Assembly (NCBI RefSeq): GCF_011386835.1
Contig: NC_088804.1
Location: forward strand, 33,095,549 to 33,159,548
Reading direction: 5' to 3'
Origin: Chrysemys picta bellii
Lineage: Eukaryota; Chordata; Testudines; Emydidae
Length of the DNA: 64,000 nucleotides
Each line of letters starts with the position of its first letter. Position 1 is the stretch's first letter. Shown piece by piece: positions 12,154 through 23,049 of this stretch. The notes beneath the pieces were generated by a model. That model made no database searches and was not told the origin of the DNA. It saw nothing but the letters and a program-made list of their open reading frames with translations. Position numbers and translations under genes: made by a program.

Positions 12154-12340
12154 GGAGATATACCTATCTCATAGAGCTGGAAGGGACCCTGAAAGGTCCT
12201 CAAATCCAGCCCCCTGCCTTCACTAGCAGGACCAAGTACAGATTTTGCCCCAGATCCCTGAGTGGCCCCCTCAAGGATTGAACTCACAATGCTGGGTTTA
12301 GCAGGCCAATGCTCAAACCACTGAGCTATCCCTCCCCCCC
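12154..12340 (-). mobile_element. Cry-type tRNA-derived SINE, antisense
   Basis: Read on the minus strand, a G-rich start is followed by GGATAGCTCAGTGGTTTGAG (A-box region). Next come the conserved GCATTGGCCTGCTAAACCCA and GTGAGTTCAATCC (B-box region). A GATCTGGGGCAAAATCTGTA block and a GGACC-rich tail end near CTATGAGATAGGTATATC. This is the polymerase III SINE of cryptodiran turtles, about 190 bp and apparently full length. CTTAT occurs on both sides (from 12149 and near 12340), a possible short duplication. It is a SINE and not a working tRNA gene. Confidence 0.85.
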
Positions 12341-12920
12341 TTATCTAGCATGTTCATATCTAGAAGCCTCTTGCTATTCACTATGGCTGCAACTTTCATC
12401 CCAGCCACCTGTGTTAGAAAAGCAAAGATGAAATACAGTATGTTAAAGAATGATCATGGATTTTCTTCTCTCCAAAGCACACATACATACTGTACCCCAA
12501 ACCCTTGAGTTATATATTGCTCATATTGTGCCTATGGAATATGTAAGACAATGTAACTAACAACATGTGTTACTAATACCCACCCACCCCGAGTAGCACA
12601 TTTCATCTGAGTATGTCCAAGTGCCCAGTAATAATAAACACTGACAGCATTATCTTTCATCTATAGGATGTCAGAGTGTTTTTGTAACAATATTAATTTA
12701 ACTTTTTAATCACAGCACCCATGAACAGAAGCAAAATACCGGACTTTCGCCATCCACCACTTCACTAAAGTCACCCTTGGGGCAGAGTTCAACTGTAAGT
12801 TCGCAGTGCCAGAAACATTATACTACCATTTAAGGAAGTGAGAAAGAATACCGTATCCAACTGGAGTACTTTACGAAGCAGAATGCAATTACCCAAGTAG
12901 AATTTATCACACACTCTATG
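12341..12920. other. No recognisable feature
   Basis: Unique-looking AT-rich sequence between a SINE and a foldback repeat. Confidence 0.5.
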
Positions 12921-13082
12921 GACCTGACCCAGCAAAATACTTAAACATGTTTAACTTTAAGCATCTGCTTTAGACCATCCGTGTTCAGCAAAGGACTTAC
13001 AGACCTGCTTACGTCCCACTGAAGTAATGGGACCGCTCACATGCATAAATTTAAGTATATGCTTTGCTGAATCGGGGTCTGG
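12921..13082. repeat. Foldback repeat, GACCCnGCAAA type
   Basis: The left arm GACCTGACCCAGCAAAATAC, then TTAAACATG, is matched in reverse by CATGCATAAATTTAAGTATA and GCTTTGCTGAATCGGGGTCT. This gives an imperfect palindrome of about 160 bp with no coding capacity. It appears to be a MITE-like element of a family different from the GCTGGTGTAAAT one. Confidence 0.55.
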
Positions 13083-15362
13083 TTTATTAATATCCTTACA
13101 TGGACAAAAATATGTCATGACATTTGTAATGACTGTTAGTGATCAGGAGAGCCATGACTTTGTCTCTTATCCAAAGGCAACATCCAAGGCCCCTTTACAC
13201 CATGCGGGGGCATTGACTTAGCCTAGATTCAGAGGGAGGAGGGACACATGCTGAATCATAAATGCCCTCTTCAGCAACTGAGGGTTCCTAAGAGTCCTTC
13301 TATCCAAAAATTGACCCAGCCCAACCCTGCTTAACTTGTTAGAGCGGATGGAATCACAGCATCAGATTGGACAGATACAGGCCATAGTTAAGCAAAAGTT
13401 TGGAATTTGGCCAGGTAACTAGAGTTCACCCGTACGAATGAGAAAACTGCCCAGGGATGGCAATAAGCACCAGGAAGCCAGGACCTTAATCTTTATATCG
13501 CTTCTGAATGGTGGAGACTGACCAACATACTGACATATAGATGACTGCAAATATATTTTCTCTTCTTCCATTTTAAGCAATACATGCAACCACCCCTTCT
13601 CTGTCACCCTTTTCTTTGTTTCAGATATCTTTGCGTATTAGTATTAGTAATAAACTGCATAACATTATTTGGAAAAGGTTAAAATAGTTAAAATATTAAT
13701 AAAATGAATTGCATAAATAGCTAGAAGCATATTGCTTTGAGCAATATTAATAACCAGTTAATTTATCTGGATGGGAAGGTCTTCGGATTCATCAAAAGTA
13801 GTGCACCTAAATTTCTGCGTAGTGAAAATGAGTAATACTATACAAACATCTACTTAATTCACTGAAGTGCTTTATTATATGTACAGAGAATTGGTACCAA
13901 GATGTCATGTTCTCATAATGAACACAATAAAGAATGAATGGTAATCACAGTACCTATAAAATGTAAATGTTAGCAAGGTATTATATACAGATTAATGTAC
14001 AGATTTCTATTCACAGTATATACTGCAAGCTCTCCTTTGTTCGACAACATCTCAGCTGCATAAGATAACACTCCGTGTATAACATCCTATTTATGACACT
14101 CATTGCTTTGCATGATGTAAAATGGATGGCTCCTGTAGGCTGTGCATGTGAGAGGGGAGAGAGACAGGCCTTTTAGAGAGATGCAGGAGATTTTTCAAAT
14201 TAATTAAAAAAGTTAAATGGTTCTCCTGTTAATAGATAATCCTATCACCTTTTGGCACTGGCATGACAATAGGAATTCTCTAGGGCCTCAGATACACACG
14301 GGCATATTCCCACTGAGTTCAGTTGGATCTGCAGCTGTGTGTCTGAGGCCAGAAGTGAAGTGCAGGATTGTATCTAAATAAGCAACTGTCAGGAATTTAA
14401 TGGCAGTCTTTTGTTGGGGATAAGGAGTGGTTTTCTCCATGTAAACAGATTCATTCGCGGTAAGAACTAAACAAATAACTGACAAGGAAGATTTTTTTTT
14501 AATAATAGATAATCCAAACAAAAGAAATATGCCTACAGAATAGCTACGCTGAGTGTAATGCCTATCATTAACCATTATGTCTGTTCTGAGACCAGAACTA
14601 CAAAAGGCCAAAGTTTCTTAAAAGCATGTTAAAATATTAATAGATATCTGAAACAGTTTTCTTGCATGGACCGCCAGTCTTATGGAAGATTACATCACAC
14701 TGGAAACAACGAGAAGAAGGGTAGGGAAATAAATGCCTAGACAGCGGTGACCTGCTATATGGGGAGAAGTATCACAAACATCTAGTGGGAGATAACACAA
14801 GATTTAACACTCTATCTGGCAGCAAGTCCATTGTAGATTGGCATTACTGGGGAAGCTGTCTGTAAATTTTGCAACATCCCACAAACTGACTTTGTAAATA
14901 TAAGCAATCACGCTCCAAGTCAGAGAGAGTTACATATAGGGTACACATATTAGCACAACTATGTTCGGAGCCTCACTCAGGTGCAAAGGGATAGTGTCAC
15001 GGTATTTTTCCATAATTAAAACAAATTCTTTCTGATGTTTAGATCAACCACCACCAATCTGGAAGCTTTAAAGCAAAGTCAGTCTCCCCCCAATTATCCT
15101 TCCTCCATAGCATGCTGGGTTTGTTTTTGTGCAGTTCATGAGTGCTAGGCTGCTAGCATTAATTTTTCAGTTGGGCAGAAAGATCGTGGAAGGGAGGGGA
15201 GACAACACATTAAAAATTACACAGATCATAATGAAGTATAATGTGATACTGGGTCTGATCCCACTTCCGTTGGCACCATCAGAAGTTTTGCCACTTACTT
15301 CAAAGGGAACAAGCTTGGGAACACTGGCAAATTTTGGAAAGTGTCCTCCAAACCTTTATTCA
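13083..15362. other. No recognisable feature
   Basis: AT-rich with several stop-dense stretches. The 107-codon antisense frame at 14288-14611 shows no domain. I see nothing transferable to a gene model. Confidence 0.55.
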
Positions 15363-15432
15363 CAGGGAGCCTGATCCAAAGCCCACTGACATCAACGGCA
15401 AGACTCCTGTTGCTTATTGAAGCCGCTCAGGC
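15363..15432. repeat. Small foldback fragment (CCTGATCCAAAGCCCA type)
   Basis: GCCTGATCCAAAGCCCACTG is followed by ACATCAACGGCAAGACTCC and then AAGCCGCTCAGGCC. This is half to two thirds of a dispersed palindromic repeat, of which a second fragment is at 37485-37545. Decayed. Confidence 0.4.
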
Positions 15433-15558
15433 CCAGACTTAGCAGTTTTTCCTCTTTCTCTCTCTCAGATTCTAAGCTTTAATGAATAATGACATGATTC
15501 TGCTCCCACTGATGTCAAGGAGGTTTGATATTTCAGTTGGAGCAAGACCTGTCTCTAA

Positions 15559-15816
15559 GACCAAGTCCTCACTGGGGAGATTTACGCAGAAATTCTAACT
15601 AGCTTTACAATTGGTTAAGCAAACCAATTTGAAATGAAGTGGGGCCCGTAGCATAGACCAGGCTCCAGGCATTCACTATTTTGAAAATAGTTGGTGAAGG
15701 GCACCTAGAAGCTGGGATGCTCTTCAGTTCCAGCTGGCTTTAAAAACTGGGTTAGCAGAACTGATTTTAAAGCCAGTTGGAATTTTGAGGGCATTTTTCC
15801 AATGTACACCTGGGCC
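15559..15816. mobile_element. PIF/Harbinger-like MITE with TAA duplication
   Basis: TAA at 15556-15558 and TAA at 15817-15819 flank a 258-bp element. Its left end GACCAAGTCCTCACTGGG and right end CCAATGTACACCTGGGCC are inverted relatives. Inner arms also pair: TTTTAAAGCCAGTTGGAA against TTCCAGCTGGCTTTAAAA. TWA duplications and 3-bp target sites are characteristic of PIF/Harbinger. The element is nonautonomous and fairly diverged. Confidence 0.65.
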
Positions 15817-16104
15817 TAAGTTTCTTGTCGTTCTGTGTTGCAAAGACATGGCTCACTATCTATCTAGCCATGGGGCTGCCCTTTGAACCCAGTTTTGCAG
15901 ACAAGTGTCTCTGTCTGAACAACAACAACAGCCAAGGTGAGAACTAATCTCTCCTTACCCCCACTCAGCTCAATTCAAAGTGAACTGCAATGCCTAATCA
16001 GGACTTTTGACATGGGATTATTATTAAGGGAAAATTATTTCTTTTCCCATCCTTCTTCTTGGTCAAGATGCTACTTTTTCTTGTAAATCATATTTAAATA
16101 AAAC

Positions 16105-16265
16105 AAGGCCTAAGCGATTGCAATTCATCCTGTTGCACAGATAGGGAAACTGAGGCATGGACCAGGTAAACGAGAACATAAAGCAAGCCCATGGCAGAGC
16201 CAGAAATCGAACCCAGGTGTCCTGAATACAAATGCTCTGTCCCAACGACAGGACCACACAACTTC
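16105..16265 (+). mobile_element. MIR SINE
   Basis: It contains the MIR core CACAGATAGGGAAACTGAGG and then GAACCCAGGTGTCCTGAATA, with the expected TGGCAGAGCCAGAAATCG spacer. This is an ancient tRNA-derived SINE of amniotes. No target duplication remains. Two overlapping antisense frames here are chance. Confidence 0.8.
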
Positions 16266-18090
16266 TATTTCCCCAAATGTCACCTTTGAGCTCTCCTGAA
16301 TGAAACGGGCTGATAGACTGGTCTGTTTCATTGATATGGGCACAGCAACAGAAGAACTGACAGCATACATACAAGTGCCTACCTTGGGCTTTATTATTTA
16401 CTTCCTGGCTTTTCCAGGGTGCTCATCGGAGTGCCTCTTAATAATTTTCTTCTTCTGGGTCAAAATGCTAAGCTCTGGCAATTGCCATGTAAGTGTTATT
16501 TTATTGTAGCCGTAGATTTAAGCAAAATACATACATACATAAAAAATAAAAAAAATCGGTAATAAGATTCCCTAGTGCCAGTTTAAACAATTCCAACGCC
16601 AGATGTGCTACATGGAACAATCTGCCTTCAATTGTAACTTCACTTCTAGACGTGGTAAATGGAGGTTGGCCTGTTAGCTCATGTCAGGGGGGATGGGACA
16701 CTGAGGTGGCAGGTAGTAACCCCCCTTGTCTTCTAAGGTACAAGATACACGTAGTCCAGTGGAAAGCCTTGTTAAAAGTTTATACTCCATCATCAGTTAA
16801 TATTTAATTCCTTTCATGTGGCCTCTCTGGCTAGCAAGAATTTCAAGAAGCAGGCTCTTTCTAAAATGAAGTCCCAATATGTATTCAGCTGGTGCAAACT
16901 CACATAGCTCATTGACTTGAATGGAGCTAGCTGATTTACTCCAGCTGAGGGTCTGTAATGGAATTAGCTTGTTGGCCAGCGCACCTTTCAAATGCAAATA
17001 TTCCAAGCTGGACTTTTGACATACATTTGCTATTTGAGCAGGGAGATTCAGATGTTCCTCTGACTGGCCTCCATCAAAGTCAAGTGATGCAGACGATAAC
17101 ACTTATTTATCTACTTCACGAGCATGTTGTGAGGATTGATTTTTTTTAATGTCTTGAAAGTATTTTGAAGATGGAAAGTGTTGTATAAAAGCTAAATATG
17201 ATCACTTCATTCACCAAATTGCAACTGGAGATCAAGAGCAGGAAGGATTCATTTACCTTTGTGCAGTATGTATAGGCTATGTATGAACCATGTGATTTCC
17301 TATTGATGGTTTACCCTTCCTTATAGGGCTCATATTTCCTGTAAAGGGCTTTGACTAATGGTGATTTGACAAGAGTCACATCATGTGCTTCTGTGTGAGC
17401 GAACAAGCTAAGGTCAGTAAGTCAGACGGTCAGTCTGGATAGCAGATCCATACTCCTAATCTTTAAGGCTGATATAAACCAGGGCTAAGTGTGTTTGTGA
17501 TTTGGAGGCAACTCTGGGTAAATATCATTGGACAGAAGTGAACTCTTGAGAGAGAAGGACTGGAAATAAAGTGTCCTGGTAATAAAGAGTCCTAAGAGAT
17601 TGATCATCAGATTTTCCCTCGTATTTCTTTGGGGGCTGAAGAATCTTTAAACAAAACTGTATTTCATCTCTTAATTCATACAGATGTTTATGTTAATTGA
17701 AGTTGCAGGAGTCCTGGAGATTTTAAAGGGCACCTGTCTCTCTTTCATTCTTACTCCCTCCCCCCCCTTAAATAAGAAGAGCGAAGATGAATAGGTTACT
17801 AATATGAACCACTATATGAAAGATTCATCCTCCGAATCTTTTCTTGCCTACCCTGTGAAAAGCCTGCAATCAAAGCATAAGAGTCCACTGCCTAAGAGGA
17901 AATATCTTTCCAGTTCAGCTTGTTATTCAAACACAAAGTGGATAAGCTGTGTTTGAACTTTGAAACACCTGAACCTGAACTAAGCTTAGTAACTTGCAAA
18001 GAGCTTGGAATTTACTAGCTTAATTCACATTTGGCTCAGCTATACATTTCCCAGTGAAGCTGTCAAATATGGTATGACACAATCTAATCT
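16266..18090. other. No gene seen; one foldback fragment
   Basis: A foldback fragment lies at 16882-16956: TATTCAGCTGGTGCAAACTC against AGCTGATTTACTCCAGCTGA. It belongs to the GCTGGTGTAAAT family. The rest is AT-rich with no recognisable content. Confidence 0.5.
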
Positions 18091-18262
18091 GAGAGACAAG
18101 GTGGGTGAGGTAATATCTTTTATTGGACCAAATTCTGTTGGGGAAAGAGGCAAGCCTTCGAGCTCCACTGAGTCTTTTTCACCAACAGAAGTTGATCCAG
18201 TAAAAGATATTATCTCACCCACCTTGTCTCTCTCATATTCTGGGACCAACATGGCTACAACA
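18091..18262. mobile_element. Head-to-head pair of Penelope-type terminal sequences
   Basis: The left arm GAGAGACAAGGTGGGTGAGG, then TAATATCTTTTATTGGACCA, is repeated inverted at 18178-18232. Only about 35 bp (18144-18177) separate the arms, and they include CAAGCCTTCGAGCTCCACTG. The outer right flank continues GGGACCAACATGGCTACAAC. The same sequences form the two ends of the 55.8-57.4 kb Penelope-like element, here without the interior. Inverted terminal arrangements are known for Penelope-like elements. No open frame exists inside. Confidence 0.65.
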
Positions 18263-19372
18263 TGGCAAACTATATAATCTATTGTTTAGGCATCATTCTG
18301 TGGCATCATTTGCTTGTTCCCCTGCCTCTTCCACTTATTTTAGGACATATGAAGACACACCTTCAGTCACAGATTTTAACTGTAGTGACATCTTCCAATA
18401 ATTCAAAACATATGCAAGTCTTCCTGAATCCAATTAAAACAACCACAGGCAATTCCAATAGCCGTGCCATCATTTTGTCACCATTAAACTTTGTATCTCA
18501 TTGCCTGATAAGTAGCGAAAGGAGGGTCCGCTGAGATGTTATATATTACACATTACTATTGATCAGCTATGGGGAAAGATTCATTACTTTTAATTTGCCT
18601 TTTTTTCTCCCTTGCCCCTTGTCATTTGCACACTAGCGGTCCCTATATTGTGTGTTGTTAAAGCCCTTAACAGTAATCAGTATGAACTGAAGTGATACCT
18701 GCTGGCAAATGGACTGGGGAAATCAGCTGCCTTTGTGGCACTTGCCCTTGTCCAATGGGCTCTGTGGAGAGCCCTCTTTGGGGTTTGGATCTTTACTGGC
18801 CTTAACAAGTCAATAGTTTGCTTTTCACACATATAGCCATTCTGTCATCATAGTGCCCTCTAGGCTAAAGAGACCCAAAGAGAAGATCACCAGCAGCTGA
18901 ATTACCAGATCATGGGTTTCCTGGGAACTTCCCCATGCAACTATGTGCCGATACTTAGCTTGGGAGATCAGAAAAGATCACAGCTCAAGGTAGTATGGCT
19001 TCATACTCAAGACACGGGCTGCTCCCCGCTCCCCCCAAATCCTTCTGAATGGGACATAGGCAAACCTTCCCTGGTGCACACCAGCTGAGCATTACTGGGG
19101 AAAGAGATTAGAATTACAAAGAGTGAAGGAAACGATGCTCAAAGCCTCTGAGGAAATGATGAAACAAAAAATTAAAATGAATTCAGTGGACCATAACTAC
19201 AGGGCACAGATTAAATACTATGGGCCTGATTCCATTTGGCCCTTGTATGGGTGCACAGTAGTGCCTGCCTCTTTAAAGATCCTGTATAAAGGTCAGGCAG
19301 AATGTTCATCCCTGTGCTCAGGTGCCTAAGACATGTATATAAGCATCCAATTTAGAAAACTGAGCTCAGCAT
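18263..19372. other. No recognisable feature
   Basis: AT-rich unique-looking DNA. Short frames at 18262-18534 and 19123-19329 have no domain. Confidence 0.5.
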
Positions 19373-19755
19373 GGGTATGTCGACACTGCAAAAATAAAAA
19401 AAGGAGTAGTGAGTCGCAGAGCCTGAGTCAGCTGACTTGGACTCATGCTACAGGGCTAAAAACAACAGTGTAGACGTTCCCACTCAGGCTGGAGCCTTAG
19501 CTCGGAGACCCACTCATTCATAAGAACATAAGACTGGCCCTACTGGGTCAGACCAAAGGTCCATCCAGCCCAGTATCCTGTCTTCCGACAGTGGCCAATG
19601 CCAGGTGTCCCAGAGGGAATGAACAGAACAGGTAATCATCAAGTGATCCATCCCCTGCTATTTTAGCACCACATTGCAAGCCCCGAACCTGATTCAGCTG
19701 ATTAATGCTCAGACTCACTGATGCGGGTGGTTTTTTTTGCAGTGTAGACATACTC
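19373..19755. mobile_element. PIF/Harbinger-like MITE interrupted by a LINE fragment
   Basis: The left end GGGTATGTCGACACTGCAAA and right end TTTGCAGTGTAGACATACTC are inverted repeats. Inner arms also pair: GAGTCAGCTGACTTGGACTC against GATTCAGCTGATTAATGCTC. The end type matches the MITE at 56404-56957. The centre is displaced by an inserted LINE piece at about 19519-19665. No exact 3-bp duplication is clear at the outer ends. Confidence 0.7.
19519..19665 (-). mobile_element. CR1/L3-like LINE 3' fragment nested in MITE
   Basis: It reads AAGAACATAAGACTGGCCCT, ACTGGGTCAGACCAAAGGTC, CATCCAGCCCAGTATCCTGT and then CTTCCGACAGTGGCCAATGC. I recall this as the reverse complement of the 3'UTR of an old sauropsid CR1/L3-like LINE. 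It separates the two arms of the surrounding MITE, so it is the younger insertion. Confidence 0.55.
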
Positions 19756-21676
19756 TATTACCACTGTATGTTGTCTCTAGCTATCCAGCCATCCAACTGT
19801 CCAGGCTCTTCTACTGAGGCTTGTAACTGTGGTGCACGAGGACATCTACTGTAGCATTTATAGCCCAGTATAGGCACGTCATTTAATACCGTCAAATTTT
19901 ATAGTAGAATACGGTTTCTGTAAGGGACAAATTATGTAAAAGCAAAACCTCCCCCTTCCTTGGGCAGTTTGAACCCAGGAATCATTGCTGCTCAACTGCT
20001 TATTTCTGCAGTGGCTCATGTCTAATTGTTGAATGATCCTTGAGTACTGAGATTACAGGGAACGGAATGCTGCATGAAATAGAAATGTTTTTTCCCTTTA
20101 ACGGCAACAGCTAACTGCAGATGTATAATTTATTAATAAAGTGCTTCTCGTCCAAGGGAAAGTTAATCCAACCTATTGAGGCTCTCAAAAGGAAGAGCTC
20201 CCTGAACCAGAGGCAATTCCATGCACAGGCACCACTTGTATAAAGTATCACACAATATTATTTTATACTTCCAGCTTCCGAAGGCTGAACACTTTCCCCC
20301 ATTAGACTAACAAATCATAGCAATTGTGGTCAGTAATGTGGAGGTTTCTCTGCAGAGCATTTGCCCCCTGGGAGGAAGGAAATCAGAGGGGTGTTAAAGC
20401 AACGTTGTGCCTTCCACTTGGTGTGTCGAGATGCTTGATAAAGGTTAGCTAAGAGAAGCCCTAAAACTGCCATTACTGCCACTAGTGGGCATTGCTGTGA
20501 ATGCTAGCATGGCTAACCCTTTCCAAAGGACAGAAAAGCCAAGGGAAAGCTGAAGAGAATGGGTCAGTACTTGGGGATTTTACACTTGCTAGCACTGTGA
20601 GTGTGTGCTGTGTGCATGTACATCTATTTGTACACCATATGTATTGCATGCAAATGATGGTAACAAATTACAAGGGTAAAAAAATAATGTATTGTATGTA
20701 GATACATGGTTTTGGAAGTTAACTGCAATTATAAATTAGAGACAGGTTCAATTTTGAATCACTGCAACATTCAGGTTTGTTGGGGTTCTGGTTCAGTTCC
20801 ATCTCTATGCAAAAGTGACATTACAAAACAAGAATGAATCGATAATATTATTGAATTGCTGCAAGTAGTTAGAAAAGAAGGCTATTTGAAATGACACTGA
20901 TATATAAATGAACTAGGTGCCTTTGTTCAGGAGATTTTCATTATGTTCTTCGCTATGTGTTTCCACAGTGGGATATAAACTAACTGTTTTTTTGTTTTTG
21001 TTAAATACACTGAAAATGTAAGAAAAAATGCCTGATATGGGGCCATTTCACTCTCACACGTAGATGCCACACAGTCTGAACTTGTAAATATATTATTATG
21101 TCCTGATATAATACATATTTATCAGAGTTGTTCTGAGCTCTCAGGTAAAGAAATATGCATTGTACAACCATCTGTGAAAATTTTCTTACTTTACTCAGCC
21201 ATTGTATGGCGTCTCAAAGCAACATTCAAACACGCAAGGTTTTTGTTAAACAGCCAATTCTGGTCAAATACATTTCTCAACAGCATATCTATTACCAAAT
21301 AAATCCTTCCCACAGCAAAACAGGTAGAACACATGCAAACATATATTTAAGTAGATAAGGAAATGCACAGTTAAAATTGTCTAAATATATGCACAGTATG
21401 TTCAACGTCTACTTAAACTTGAATGTGTGTTTACCTGCTAGTTGTCAGAAGTGCTGATGGCACAAGGCTGGTCAGTATAGTTGATAATATGCATTTTAAT
21501 TAAATTTATCATTAAAAATAAGGAATCTAGATCAAAAATTATATATAAATAATGTTAGTAGTAGACAAACTGACAAAAGCAAGGAACCAGATATCCAGGT
21601 CTAAACATTTTAGAATTAATCTAATTCAGCCAACAACATTTTAAAATTGATTATGATTATTAATTATTTATATTAC
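19756..21676. other. No recognisable feature
   Basis: AT-rich. No exon-like frame and no clear repeat boundary. Confidence 0.5.
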
Positions 21677-21850
21677 AGCGGCACCTATTTGAGATCTGGG
21701 CCTCATTGTGCTAGGTGATGTACGAAGACATAGAAAGAGTCAGTCTCTGCCCCACAGAGCTTACAGTCTGATAGACAAAACATACAAAGGGGGAGCAAGG
21801 AAATATCATCTCCTTTTTACAGATAGGGAACTGAGGCACACAGCGAGATT
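21677..21850 (+). mobile_element. MIR-like SINE, 5' part
   Basis: It contains TGTGCTAGGTGATGTACGAA, then CCCCACAGAGCTTACAGTCT and ACAGATAGGGAACTGAGGCA, breaking off after CAGCGAGATTA. The missing continuation (AAGTGAC, GGTC, CAGGGAATC) resumes at 22258. The two parts are therefore one SINE split by an insertion. Confidence 0.7.
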
Positions 21851-22257
21851 ATGGCAAAATCTGCAGTTATGGCAGAACATAGAGTTGCTAGGCACTACAC
21901 GTGTTGCCACATGCCTCAGTGAAAGGCAGGCTGCGTCCACACTTCTCACTGCCGTGTATAGCTGCATCCTGTGGTAAAAGACTCCAGCAACATGGAACAG
22001 CCAGGAAAGGCTCTAACAGTTCCCGCTGTTGGATCCTTTCACTGCAGTGAAGAAAGGCTCCTGCAGCAAGATACTACACTGCTACAAATAGCAGTGTATA
22101 CATGGGAGGCGTGGCTTGGGCATGTACATACTCTGGTGATTCAGGTGTGTAGGGCACTACCTGCCTAAGCCAGGCCTCCCTGTCTATTGTTATTTATACC
22201 CATGCTAGCTGGGTGTGCAATGTCTGTACACTGCATGCCTCCATAAGTATAAGTATA
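21851..22257. mobile_element. Insertion splitting the MIR, probably MITE-derived
   Basis: It lies between MIR words ending GAGATTA and resuming CTAAGTGAC, so TTA/CTA may be a decayed 3-bp duplication. Inside are GGCTGCGTCCACACTTCTCA and, near the right end, GTCTGTACACTGCATGCC, an inverted pair of the tGTCnACACT type. The inner region includes a small foldback with GCAGTG words. Family assignment is uncertain, and it may itself be composite. Confidence 0.45.
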
Positions 22258-22368
22258 CCTAAGTGACTCACACAAGGTCCTGCAGGGAATCTGAAGAAGA
22301 GCCAGGAATTTATTTTTTATCTCCTGAATCCCAATCTAGTGCCTTTGCTACAAGATCATCACTCCTCA
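22258..22368 (+). mobile_element. MIR-like SINE, 3' part
   Basis: AAGTGACTCACACAAGGTCC, GCAGGGAATCTGAAGAAGAG and CTGAATCCCAATCTAGTGCC match the second half of the SINE whose first half ends at 21850. Confidence 0.7.
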
Positions 22369-22376
22369 CCAATAAT

Positions 22377-23049
22377 TTGTGGACCACAAGCTAAATATGA
22401 GTCAACAGTGTGATGCTGTTGCAAAAAAAGCAAACATGATTCTGGGATGTATTAACAGGTGTGTTGTGAGCAAGACACGGGAAGTCATTCTTCCGCTCTA
22501 CTCTGCTCTGGTTAGGCCTCAGCTGGAGTATTGTGTCCAGTTCTGGGCACTGCATTTTAAAAAAAGATGTGGAGAAATTGGAAAGGGTCCAGAGAAGAGC
22601 AACAAGAATGATTAAAGGTCTTGAGAACATGACCTATGAAGGAAGGCTGAAAGAATTGGGTTTGTTTAGTTTGGAAAAGAGAAGACTGAGAGGGGACATG
22701 ATAGCAGTTTTCAGGTATTTAAAAGGGTGTCATAAGGAGGAGGGAGAAAACTTGTTCACCTTAGCCTCTAAGGATAGAACCAGAAGCAATGGGTTTAAAC
22801 TGCAGCAAGGGAGGTCTAGATTGGACATTAGGAAAAAGTTCCTAACTGTCAGGGTGGTTAAACACTGGAATAAATTGCCTAGGGAGGTTGTGGAATCTCC
22901 ATCTCTTGAGATATTTAAGAGTAGGTTAGATAAATGTCTATCAGGGATGGTCTAGATGGTATTTGGTCCTGCCATGCGGGCAGGGGACTGGACTCGATAA
23001 CCTCTCGAGGTCCCTTCCAGTCCTAGAATCTATGAATCTATGAATTTAT
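22377..23049 (+). mobile_element. CR1 LINE, ORF2 C-terminus plus 3'UTR, one frameshift
   Basis: Reading from 22379 gives residues such as [15 protein letters not shown] of the CR1 reverse transcriptase C-terminal region. The frame shifts in the A run near 22560. From 22563 to 22955 a continuous frame gives [52 protein letters not shown] and [17 protein letters not shown], then stop. The 3'UTR carries GGACTGGACTCGATAACCTC and ends in repeats of AATCTATG. It is 5'-truncated, typical for CR1. The start falls just after the MIR. The near-intact frame marks it as younger than the 52.6-kb copy. Confidence 0.92.

Noticed and set aside
12270..12335. tRNA gene on the minus strand
   Set aside because: Again the head of a Cry-SINE.
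22391..22630. 79-codon antisense frame
   Set aside because: Shadow of the CR1 coding sequence on the opposite strand.
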